A stretch of 64,000 nucleotides of DNA from assembly GCF_013408795.1 (NCBI RefSeq), contig NZ_JACCCC010000001.1:3162001-3226000 (forward strand), written 5' to 3'. The position numbers and the translations under genes were made by a program. Below are positions 7,824 through 14,900 of the stretch, in pieces; the stretch's first letter is position 1; the number at the start of each line of letters is the position of its first letter. The DNA is from Spinactinospora alkalitolerans. Lineage in GTDB: Bacteria > Actinomycetota > Actinomycetes > Streptosporangiales > Streptosporangiaceae. The notes below the pieces were generated by a model. It was not told where the DNA came from. It worked only from the letters and a program-made list of their open reading frames with translations, and did not search any database.

Positions 7824-9056
7824 TCACCCGGTGGGCACGCCGCCGATGACTCCGCGGCCGGCCAGCTCGGCGAGCTCCCCGTCCGAGAGCTCCAGCGCGT
7901 CGGCGAGCACCTGACGGGTGTGCTCGCCGACCGCGGGCACACCGTCGTAGACGGGACCCGAATACCCCGCCATGTGCAGCACCGGGCCGGGCGTCAGCAC
8001 CGACGGCCCGAGCACGTCGCTGCCCGTGATGTTCACGAGGGTCCGCTCCAGGAAGTGCGGGTCGGCCACGATGTCACCGGCGTCGTTGACCGGGGAGCAC
8101 ACCACCTCGGCCTCCTCCAGCACGGCCAGCACCCGGTCGCGCGGGAGCGAGCCGACCCAGTCCGAGACCTGCTTCTGCACCAGGTCGTTGTTGCGCAGCC
8201 GGGCGGCGTTGGTGGCGAACCTGGGGTCCTCGACCAGCTCGGGCCGCCCCATCGCGGCGAAGAGCCGCGCCGCGATCGACTGGTTGGAGGCCGCGATGGA
8301 AAGGAACCTGCCGTCGGCCGCCTCGTAGATGCCCCGCGGCGACGCCGCGCCCGTCCCGTTGCCGACGCGGCCCTGCACCTCGCCGAGCGCGGTGTACTTG
8401 AGCACCAGGTCGCCGATGATGAACATCAGCGGCTCGTACAGCGCCACGTCGACCACGTCCCCGCACCCGGTGTGCTCCCGCCGGTACAGGGCCATGGCCG
8501 TGCCCATGGCCGCCGAGATGCCGGCGATGGAGTCGGCGAAGCCGAACGGCGGCGAGGTGGGCGGGGAGTCCGGCCACCCGTTGATCTGGGCGAACCCGCC
8601 GGCCGTCTCGGCCACGGTGCCGAACCCCGGGCGCGAGCGGTAGGGCCCGGTCTGGCCGAAGCCGGACACCCGGGCGAGCACCAGCCCGGGGTTGTCCGCG
8701 CCGAGCACGTCGTAGCCCAGCCCCCAGCTCTCCAGCCGGCCCGGCCGGAAGGACTCGACGACGACGTCGACGCCGGAGGCCATCCGCCGGACGAGTTCGC
8801 GGCCGTCCTTCTCCCGCAGGTCGATCCCGACCGAGCGCTTGCCGGCGTTGATCCGGGAGAAGCCCAGCGACAGCCCGTCCTTCTGCGGCACCCACTGCCG
8901 GGCGTAGTCCCCGGCGATCGGGTCCTCCACCTTGACCACCTCGGCGCCGAAGTCCCTCAGCATCCGTCCCGCCGTGGGCGCGGCGTACATCGAACCGAGT
9001 TCGAGCACGCGCACGCCCGCGAGGGGCCCGTCCGCACCGGGCCTGTTGCCTGCCAT
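7824..9056 (-). CDS. CaiB/BaiF family CoA transferase
   Basis: 410 residues, the usual length for family III CoA transferases. The start is at MAGNRPGADG because GVRVLELGSMYAAPTAGRMLRDFGAEVVKVE directly after it is the family N-terminus; an upstream in-frame extension runs into the next gene. The catalytic aspartate is predicted at Asp175 in FGFADSIAG. These enzymes move CoA from a donor such as succinyl-CoA to a carboxylic acid, so it could activate the substrate of the pathway. It lies 85 bp downstream of a CitE-type lyase gene, a pairing seen in itaconate/citramalate-type pathways. Confidence 0.92.
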   Translation of the reverse strand: MAGNRPGADGPLAGVRVLELGSMYAAPTAGRMLRDFGAEVVKVEDPIAGDYARQWVPQKDGLSLGFSRINAGKRSVGIDLREKDGRELVRRMASGVDVVVESFRPGRLESWGLGYDVLGADNPGLVLARVSGFGQTGPYRSRPGFGTVAETAGGFAQINGWPDSPPTSPPFGFADSIAGISAAMGTAMALYRREHTGCGDVVDVALYEPLMFIIGDLVLKYTALGEVQGRVGNGTGAASPRGIYEAADGRFLSIAASNQSIAARLFAAMGRPELVEDPRFATNAARLRNNDLVQKQVSDWVGSLPRDRVLAVLEEAEVVCSPVNDAGDIVADPHFLERTLVNITGSDVLGPSVLTPGPVLHMAGYSGPVYDGVPAVGEHTRQVLADALELSDGELAELAGRGVIGGVPTG

Positions 9057-9141
9057 GTTCGCCTGCCTTTCGACGGCCGTGCCGATCCGATGGCCAGCGG
9101 GCGCCGGACGCGCCCACTGGATGTGGTGGGGCCCGGGGTGC

Positions 9142-10059
9142 TCACGGCCCCGGTCGCCGGTCCCCCGGCCGTCCGCTCCCGCTCGCGCCGAGGCGTTCGG
9201 CGCGCTCCAGCCACTCCAGCGCCTTGTCGTAGTGGGCCCTGTCGATGTGCACCCCCCGGTAGCGCAGCGCCCCGGTGCCCGCTGCCGCCGCCTGCTCATA
9301 GGCCGCGACCAGGCCGCGGTAGAAGGCGACGTCGCCGTCCGAGGGGGTGAAGACGTCGTTGATGACCCCGACGTGGCCGGGGTGGATCGCGATCATCCCG
9401 CGGAAGCCGAGCCGTCGGCCGCGCCGCGCGAACTCCCCGAGGCCGTCGAGGTCGTCCAGCGCCTCCCACAGGCCGGTGAGCGCGTGGATCCCGGCTTCGC
9501 GGCAGGCGAGCAGGATCCGGCTGCGGTGGTAGAGCGTCTCGGTGCCCTCCGGGGACCACTCATAGCCCACGGCCCTGGCGATGTCGGCGTGCTCGGCCGT
9601 CGGACCGATCATGGCGCCCACCCGCGGGGAGGCGGTGGCCACCTCCAGGCAGCCGTGGATCGCCCGCACCGTCTCCACCGGGATGATGTACTCCAGACCG
9701 CTCACGCCGTTGCGCGCCTCGAAGTGGTCCAGCAGCGCGTCGTAGCGCAGGACGTCGGTGGCGCACTCGATCTTGGGCGCGAAGATCCCGGTCAGCCCCG
9801 GGACCACCACCTCCTCCAGGTCGGCGCCGGTGAGCCTGGTGCTCAGCGGGTTGACCCGGACGAAGACTCCCGCTTCGCCGCCGCCGGCGCGCACGCGCCG
9901 GACCGACTCGGCGACCATGGTCCTGGCCGCGGCCTTCTCCCCCTCGGGCACGGAGTCCTCGAGGTCGAGCACGATCGCGTCGGCGCCGGCCCGCAGCGCC
10001 TTGTCCACCCAGTTCGGACGGTGCCCCGGCAGGAAGAGCACGGAGCGGTAGGGCTGCAT
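9142..10059 (-). CDS. HpcH/HpaI (CitE-like) CoA-ester lyase
   Basis: 305 residues of the CitE-like TIM-barrel family (malyl-, citramalyl- or beta-methylmalyl-CoA lyases). Visible hallmarks are RSVLFLPG at the N-terminus, the LDLEDSVP motif (residues 31-38), FVRVN, the Mg2+-binding IPVET (Glu129) and the second acidic site around Glu156/Asp159. It would split a 3-hydroxyacyl-CoA into acetyl-CoA or propionyl-CoA and an oxoacid. The start ATG overlaps the stop of a 23-codon ORF (TGATG), which suggests coupled translation. Confidence 0.9.
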   Translation of the reverse strand: MQPYRSVLFLPGHRPNWVDKALRAGADAIVLDLEDSVPEGEKAAARTMVAESVRRVRAGGGEAGVFVRVNPLSTRLTGADLEEVVVPGLTGIFAPKIECATDVLRYDALLDHFEARNGVSGLEYIIPVETVRAIHGCLEVATASPRVGAMIGPTAEHADIARAVGYEWSPEGTETLYHRSRILLACREAGIHALTGLWEALDDLDGLGEFARRGRRLGFRGMIAIHPGHVGVINDVFTPSDGDVAFYRGLVAAYEQAAAAGTGALRYRGVHIDRAHYDKALEWLERAERLGASGSGRPGDRRPGP

Positions 10060-10130
10060 CAGCGGCTCCTCGGCAGGCCGGGCACATACTCGGCCGTGTA
10101 GTCGTGCACCGTGTCAGCGCCGAGGTCCAT
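10059..10130 (-). CDS. 23-residue ORF translationally coupled to the CitE-like gene
   Basis: An ATG preceded by a very good AGGAGGAGC Shine-Dalgarno opens a 23-codon frame (MDLGADTVHDYTAEYVPGLP...). Its TGA overlaps the ATG of the lyase gene by one base. The lyase itself has no comparable ribosome-binding site. I do not recognise the peptide. It may be a leader that loads ribosomes for the lyase, or the remnant of a larger upstream gene. Confidence 0.5.
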   Translation of the reverse strand: MDLGADTVHDYTAEYVPGLPRSR

Positions 10131-10230
10131 GCTGCTCCTCCTGCTCGGGACCGCCCCGTCCGGCGGGTCGGTCCGGGCGGCGGTGGTGCGTCCCCGCAAC
10201 CGGCGTCGAGCACCCACCTCGCACACTTTC

Positions 10231-10345
10231 CTAGTAATCATCATCATAGTATCGACGCGCCGACGGTCAACCCCTCAAACCCCCACCGGGGCCCGGCGAC
10301 GCACGACACGACTTCAGCCTTAACCATATAACTATTATCAGAGAA
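10231..10345. promoter_or_regulatory. AT-rich upstream region of the CitE/CaiB genes
   Basis: Two AT-rich patches, 10231-10252 and 10321-10342, flank a GC-rich stretch containing CCTCAAACCC. On the minus strand the second patch reads TGATAATAGTTATATGG. This shares TGATAAT and GT-x-AT with the AT-rich island in front of the thiolase gene (6469-6486). Both could carry promoter and GntR-operator elements for the minus-strand acyl-CoA genes. Confidence 0.35.
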
Positions 10346-10484
10346 AGAATGATGAGGGGCACACCACGGCCGAGAAGCCCCGATCACCCGGCCGCGCACG
10401 CCGACCGGCCACTCCCCGGAGCGCGCCGCGGCACCGGGGCGGGCCGTCGGGTATCCGCAGGCCTTTCCGGGTAGCCGGTGCGCC

Positions 10485-10867
10485 ATGGAAGCGTCGACGT
10501 CGACCTCGCTGCTCGCCGCCCTCGCCGTCACCGCCGCCCTGATCGGGCTGCACGCGGCCGGGCGATGGGTCTGCACTTCGTCCTGACCGACCGCGGGCTG
10601 GTCCGCTACCACGGCGACCGGTTCGGCCTGCGCACCCGCCTGCTGCTGGCCGCGGCCCTCCTCCTCGGCTGGCTCCTGGCGCTGGTCGCCGCGCCCACGA
10701 GCACACTCGTCGTCAGCCTGCTCACCGCGTTCCTGGGCGGCAGCATCCTGCTCAACGTCTTCAAGGAGGAGCTGCCCTCGGCCCGGCGCAGCAGCCTCGC
10801 CTGGTTCACCGTCGGCCTGGTCCTCTACGGGGTCCTGCTCGCCGTCATCACCGCGGTCGGCGAGTGA
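10485..10867 (+). pseudogene. ZIP-like membrane protein gene with internal deletion
   Basis: From the ATG at 10485 the first about 27 residues (LLAALAVTAALIGLHAAGR) look like the N-terminal membrane helix of a ZIP-like multi-spanning protein family. The frame then stops at 10586. In another frame, from about 10565, the C-terminal part of the same kind of protein continues to 10867: GLHFVLTDRGL, two membrane segments and ILLNVFKEELP. The middle (roughly 130 residues in relatives I remember) is absent and the join is out of frame. This is best explained as a deletion pseudogene. Alternatively the C-terminal part could start at ATG 10565 as a 100-residue membrane protein. Confidence 0.6.
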
Positions 10868-10904
10868 TCCCTCCGGCGGCGCCCGGGGCTGAGCGCCCGG
10901 GCGC

Positions 10905-11243
10905 TCAGCCCCGGGTGTCCTCACGCCATTCGCGGGTGAGCTCCGCCGACTCCACCGAGACCCGGATGGCGTCGTCCCCCAGGTCCTCGATGCCCTCCCA
11001 CCTCAGGTAGCGCTCGTGCCGGCGCAGCCAGTGCAGGATCGGGCGCAGGGGCGTCGGCGGCTCCAGCGACCCTCCGTAGCCGAAGCGGCCGGCCACGGCG
11101 CTGTGGCCGGCGATCAGCCCCAGGACCTCGTAGCGGCCCTCCGGTGTGTGCCGGACGACGACGTCCTGGACCTTGCCCAGGTTGTCGCCATGGTTGTCGA
11201 AGACCGGGCGACCCAGCAGGTCACTGACGCGTATCGTCGGCAT
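10905..11243 (-). CDS. PRC-barrel domain protein
   Basis: 112 residues. The first half (IRVSDLLGRPVFDNHGDNLG, VQDVVVRHTPEGRYEVLGLI) has the pattern of a PRC-barrel, a small beta-barrel found in RNA-processing factors and in membrane-associated partner proteins. The second half is basic and helical. The start lies 23 bp inside the 3' end of the upstream gene, so this is the last gene of the Nramp operon. The role is unknown; a cytosolic partner of the transporter is a reasonable guess. Confidence 0.75.
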   Translation of the reverse strand: MPTIRVSDLLGRPVFDNHGDNLGKVQDVVVRHTPEGRYEVLGLIAGHSAVAGRFGYGGSLEPPTPLRPILHWLRRHERYLRWEGIEDLGDDAIRVSVESAELTREWREDTRG

Positions 11244-11628
11244 CGTCTGCTCCGGGAAAGTGTCCGATGAACCGGCGCCGCAGCCAGTCCTCCAGCGCCC
11301 AGACCTCTTCGGGCGCGGCCGTCGACAGACGCGTCGTCGGCGCGAACTCGGTGACGTCGGCCACCGGTATCCGTACGGGCTCGGGCTCGCCCGGCCGCAG
11401 CCGCCGCAGCAGCGTCTGCCACGCCCGGCCCAGCCGCCCCGACAGCCGGGGCCCCAGGGCCGCCGAATCGGTCAGCAGCGCGCTCATGACCGGCCGGCCC
11501 CCTTCCTCCCACGACAGTTCGATGTCGTCGGCCTTTCCGGTGAGGCGACCGTCGCGGTCGGCGATCTGCCGGTCCAGAACGGTGAACCCGATCCGGAACA
11601 CCTCGGATGAGTCGTGTCGCACGGTCAC
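11221..11628 (-). CDS. small PRC-barrel-like protein coupled to the Nramp transporter
   Basis: 135 residues from a GTG that overlaps the transporter stop by 4 bp (GTGA), which decides the start. VLDRQIADRDGRLTGKADDIELSW followed by a hydrophobic strand and ALGPRL resembles a PRC-barrel-type fold. The C-terminal half holds PVRIPVADVTEFAP and a helical WALEDWLRRRF segment. There is no signal peptide or membrane helix. Two such proteins in a row behind a transporter suggest a cytosolic regulatory or scaffolding function (inference). Confidence 0.65.
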   Translation of the reverse strand: MTVRHDSSEVFRIGFTVLDRQIADRDGRLTGKADDIELSWEEGGRPVMSALLTDSAALGPRLSGRLGRAWQTLLRRLRPGEPEPVRIPVADVTEFAPTTRLSTAAPEEVWALEDWLRRRFIGHFPGADDADDTRQ

Positions 11629-12854
11629 TGCCCCGCCTTGGTGTAGATCATCAGTGGAATGGTCACGATGGAGACCACGACCAGCAGGACCAGGTAGCAG
11701 GTGCCGATGATGTTGGTGAACCTGGAGTTCACCCGGTCGCCGAGGTAGTCGCGGTCGTTGGCGACGATGAAGATCGGCAGGTAGGTCAGCGGCAGCGCCG
11801 CGGCGGAGAGCACGATGCTGTACTCGGTGACCTTGATCGGATCGAGCGTGGTCAGGATCAGGGCCAGCCCGGCCAGCAGGGTGAGCAGCACGACCGTGTG
11901 GAACCGCGTGGCATCGGCCGGTTGGAGGTGCTTGCCCCACGGCCAGCCCAGGTACTGGGCGACGCTGTAGCCGGCGGCCAGGCCCGACTCCAGGGCCGCG
12001 CCGAACGTGGCGACGAAGAAGCCCACGATGACCACGATGAGCCCGATCTTGCCCAGTGCCACCGAGACCGGCAGCGCCACCTGGCTGAGATGCTCCACCT
12101 GCACTCCGGCGGGGAAGAACAGCACCGCGGCGCAGCCCATGATGGCCAGCGCCAGCAGGCCCCCGACCGGGAAGCCGAAGAACACGTTGAACCGCGCCTG
12201 CCCCAGGTCCTTGCTGGACCAGTGCTCCTCGACGCCGCCGGAGGAGAAGAACAGCACCGTGTAGGGGGTCATGGACGCGCCGAACAGCGCGATCCCGTAG
12301 TACCACCAGGTGGACCAGTCCTCCCCCGGTGGCGGGGCCGGGCTCGCCGCGCCGTTCAGCAGCGCCCCCCAGTCCGGCCCCAGCCGCCACAGCGCGACGG
12401 CGAAAACGATCAGCGCGAGGCCGAGCAGCCCATAGGTCTGCTCCATCTTCTCGAACGGCAGCCGCCAGATCACCACCCAGACCAGGACGCCGACCACCGG
12501 CACCCACAGCAGGTAGTGGATGCTGCTCGCCAGCTCCAGCGCCAGCGCGACGCCGCCGAGCTGGGCCGCCAGCGTCAGCAGCGTGATGAAGTACGAGGCC
12601 ATGAGGTTGGCCAGCCCGGTGCGCGCGCCCAGCCGCTCCCGGACGAGGTCGAACGTCGCCCGCCCGCTGACCGCGGTGACGCGCGCCGACATCTCGGTGA
12701 ACAGCACGATCCCGATGACGCCCACGACGATCACCCAGGCCAGCGACATGCCGAACCTGGCTCCGACCAGCGCGCCGGCCACCAGGTCGCCGATGTCGAG
12801 GAACCCGCCGATCGCCGTGAGGAAGCCGAGGGTGAAGGCCAGGAGCCGCTTCAT
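11625..12854 (-). CDS. Nramp family divalent metal transporter, noncanonical
   Basis: A 409-residue integral membrane protein with about 11 hydrophobic segments and the overall Nramp (SLC11) layout. The usual TM1 DPGN motif is replaced by DIGD (residues 20-23). The TM6 metal motif MPH is replaced by MTPY (195-198). These are the metal-coordinating positions in Mn2+/Fe2+ Nramps, so ion specificity may differ, for example Mg2+ or another cation as in Nramp-related transporters. It overlaps the upstream lipoprotein and downstream PRC-like genes by 4 bp each (ATGA, GTGA), which makes a coupled operon. Confidence 0.85.
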   Translation of the reverse strand: MKRLLAFTLGFLTAIGGFLDIGDLVAGALVGARFGMSLAWVIVVGVIGIVLFTEMSARVTAVSGRATFDLVRERLGARTGLANLMASYFITLLTLAAQLGGVALALELASSIHYLLWVPVVGVLVWVVIWRLPFEKMEQTYGLLGLALIVFAVALWRLGPDWGALLNGAASPAPPPGEDWSTWWYYGIALFGASMTPYTVLFFSSGGVEEHWSSKDLGQARFNVFFGFPVGGLLALAIMGCAAVLFFPAGVQVEHLSQVALPVSVALGKIGLIVVIVGFFVATFGAALESGLAAGYSVAQYLGWPWGKHLQPADATRFHTVVLLTLLAGLALILTTLDPIKVTEYSIVLSAAALPLTYLPIFIVANDRDYLGDRVNSRFTNIIGTCYLVLLVVVSIVTIPLMIYTKAGQ

Positions 12855-13327
12855 CGAGTGCTCTCCTCGATCTTCTCCAGACTCCCCGCAGTCGCGCCGA
12901 GGTCCCGTTCGGCCGCGCGGACCCCGGCGATGTCGTCGCGGCGCACGGCGATCCGCAGGTCGGCGAGGCCCTCCGTCGCCCTGTCGGCCAGGGCCATCAG
13001 CCGCGCGCGCAGCGGGTCCAGGTCCCGTGAGGGCGGCTGCCGCGTCGCGAACGACTCACGGACCGACAGGGCGACGTTCTCCACATCGCTGACGGTGACC
13101 TCGGCGTAGGGGTCCAGCGACCGCTCCCCTTCGATGGTCTGGGCCACGAGGACGCCCGTGCGCACCGAGGAGAGGAGGGACCCCGCGCTCAGATTGGCGC
13201 TTTCGAGGTAGCCCTCCTCGGTCAGGATCGGGCCTGGCATGCACCCCGCGACCGCCGCGATCAGCAGCAGGACGGCCGCGAGCCGCGCGCCGGGTGCCGC
13301 TCGTCCGCGGCTGCGCGCCCCCGTCAC
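12851..13327 (-). CDS. lipoprotein of unknown function in the Nramp operon
   Basis: 158 residues with a type II signal peptide: basic N-terminus, LLLIAAVAGC with lipobox cysteine at residue 29. The mature part is predicted to be almost entirely helical and charged, and looks like a coiled-coil or four-helix bundle. No known domain is recognised. Its stop overlaps the Nramp start by 4 bp, so the two are co-translated. It would sit on the outer face of the membrane beside the transporter. Confidence 0.7.
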   Translation of the reverse strand: MTGARSRGRAAPGARLAAVLLLIAAVAGCMPGPILTEEGYLESANLSAGSLLSSVRTGVLVAQTIEGERSLDPYAEVTVSDVENVALSVRESFATRQPPSRDLDPLRARLMALADRATEGLADLRIAVRRDDIAGVRAAERDLGATAGSLEKIEESTR

Positions 13328-13394
13328 GGCAGGGCCACTGCGGCCCGGGCGACGCCGGAGCGTCCGCGCGGAGCCGCCGTGGCCGGGGCCGGCA

Positions 13395-13961
13395 TCAGGT
13401 GTGGCGTCCGGTGAGGGCGTCGCGCATGCGGTCGATCATGCCGGCGCCGGGGTCGAGGATGCGGTTGGCCGGCGGGGTGTCGGGGGCGCTGGGGTGCGGG
13501 CGGGTGGGGGCGCTCTTCTTGGCCTGGAGCACCTTCTGGCCCAGCTCGGCCAGCTCCTGCTGGGAGCAGGCCTCGCGCAGCCGGGGCAGCAGGTCGTTCT
13601 CCTCGTCGGAGACGTGGTGGCGGATGTCGCGGATCAGGGTGGCCAGCAGCTCCTCGAAGCGGGCGTCGCCGGGGTCCAGGCCTTCGAGGTCCTTCATCAC
13701 GCGCTCGGCCTCGGCGTGCTCCTGGACCTCGTGGTCGGCGATGCGGTCGCCGTCGGCCAGGGCCTTGCGGGCGGCGGGGTACATGTACTGCTCTTCGGCC
13801 ACGGAGTGGCGCACCAGTTCGGTGATGACGTGGTCGGTGAGCTCCTTGCGGCGCTCGGGCGCCAGGTCGCCCTGCTCCAGTTCGGTGAAGACGCGTTCGA
13901 CGTCGCGGTGGTCGGAGACGATCACGCCGATCAGGTCGGGGCTCTGCTCGGTCTGGGACAC
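13395..13961 (-). CDS. hemerythrin HHE domain protein
   Basis: 188 residues with a clear hemerythrin-like four-helix bundle. Candidate diiron ligands are His18 (SDHRDVE), His52 and Glu56 (RHSVAEEQYMYP), His77/His82, and His115/His116 with Glu120/121 (RHHVSDEENDLLP). A proline-rich tail follows. Such proteins bind O2, NO or iron. It lies 67 bp upstream of the lipoprotein-Nramp-PRC genes on the same strand and may be in one transcript with them. Confidence 0.9.
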   Translation of the reverse strand: MSQTEQSPDLIGVIVSDHRDVERVFTELEQGDLAPERRKELTDHVITELVRHSVAEEQYMYPAARKALADGDRIADHEVQEHAEAERVMKDLEGLDPGDARFEELLATLIRDIRHHVSDEENDLLPRLREACSQQELAELGQKVLQAKKSAPTRPHPSAPDTPPANRILDPGAGMIDRMRDALTGRHT

Positions 13962-14251
13962 GGGTCCTCCTTCGGATGCGGCCGGTGCGCCACAGGGGCG
14001 CCTGCGTTGACGGACTCAACTGCCCAACAACCACCGGAACGAACATCCGCACCGGGAAGAAATCCCACCGTTCCCCCGGCCCACCGGTCGATTCCTCCGC
14101 ACTCCTGCTCCGCGATGATGGGATGCCCGGGTCGTCCGCCTCGGGAGGGTTCCGGCGCCGCTCCTCGCCGCGGGGGCTCGGGCATCCGTGCGCCGAAGCG
14201 GGGAACGCCGAAGCCGGAGAGCAGGGAAGCAGGGGAGAAGGAAGGTCGCGC

Positions 14252-14800
14252 ATGCCATCGGATCCGGAGCGCTTCATCGTCGTGACCGGAGGACCGGGAT
14301 CGGGGAAGAGCACCCTGATCGACCGGCTGCAGGAGGCGGGCTTCGCGCGCTCGGACGAAGCCGGCCGGGGCGTCATCCGGGACCAGGCCGCGATCGGCGG
14401 GCGCGCGCTGCCCTGGGTCGATCCGGACCTGTTCGCCGAGATGATGCTCTCCTGGGAGCTGCGCTCGCACCGGCTGGCCGCGGCGCGGACCGGTCCCGTC
14501 TTCTTCGACCGCGGGGTCCCCGACGTCGTGGGCTACCTGCGGCTGGAGGGCCGCCCCGTCCCGGCCCACGTGCACGCCGCGGCACGGGCGTTCCGCTACC
14601 ACCGCCGCGTGTTCGTCGCGCCCCCGTGGCCGGAGATCTACCGGCGGGACACCGAGCGCAGGCAGTCCCTCGACGAGGCCGAGCGGACCTACGAGGCCAT
14701 GGTCGCGACCTATCCGGAGTACGGCTATGAACCGGTGCCGCTCCCCCGCGCATCCGTTGAGGAGCGGCTCCGGTTCGTCGTCGACGCGATCGGCCGCTAG
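14252..14800 (+). CDS. AAA-type P-loop NTPase/kinase-like protein
   Basis: 182 residues starting at an ATG with AAGGAAGG upstream. The Walker A motif GGPGSGKST is at residues 13-21. FDRGVPD (about residues 87-93) fits a Walker B/DRG-type motif of small nucleotide-kinase-like ATPases. The C-terminal half (YRRDTERRQSLDEAERTYEAM) resembles a lid and Arg-rich segment. It stands alone between the hemerythrin gene and the convergent lectin gene. The substrate is unknown. Confidence 0.8.
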   Translation: MPSDPERFIVVTGGPGSGKSTLIDRLQEAGFARSDEAGRGVIRDQAAIGGRALPWVDPDLFAEMMLSWELRSHRLAAARTGPVFFDRGVPDVVGYLRLEGRPVPAHVHAAARAFRYHRRVFVAPPWPEIYRRDTERRQSLDEAERTYEAMVATYPEYGYEPVPLPRASVEERLRFVVDAIGR

Positions 14801-14814
14801 ATCGCTGACGGGAG

Positions 14815-14840
14815 TCGGGAGGCTGCGGCCGCAGCCTCCC
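14815..14840. terminator. bidirectional terminator between convergent genes
   Basis: A perfect 26-bp palindrome lies 15 bp after the ATPase stop and 60 bp from the 3' end of the convergent lectin/beta-helix gene. Confidence 0.8.
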
Positions 14841-14900
14841 GCTCACCGCGGCAGGGCCCGAAAACAACGCCGACCCTCTCCCATCACCGATCTAAACGAT

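Noticed and set aside
9057-9299. Longer N-terminus for the CoA transferase (additional 81 residues)
   Set aside because: The extension overlaps the lyase 3' end, is low complexity, and the family N-terminus begins at MAGNRPGADG.
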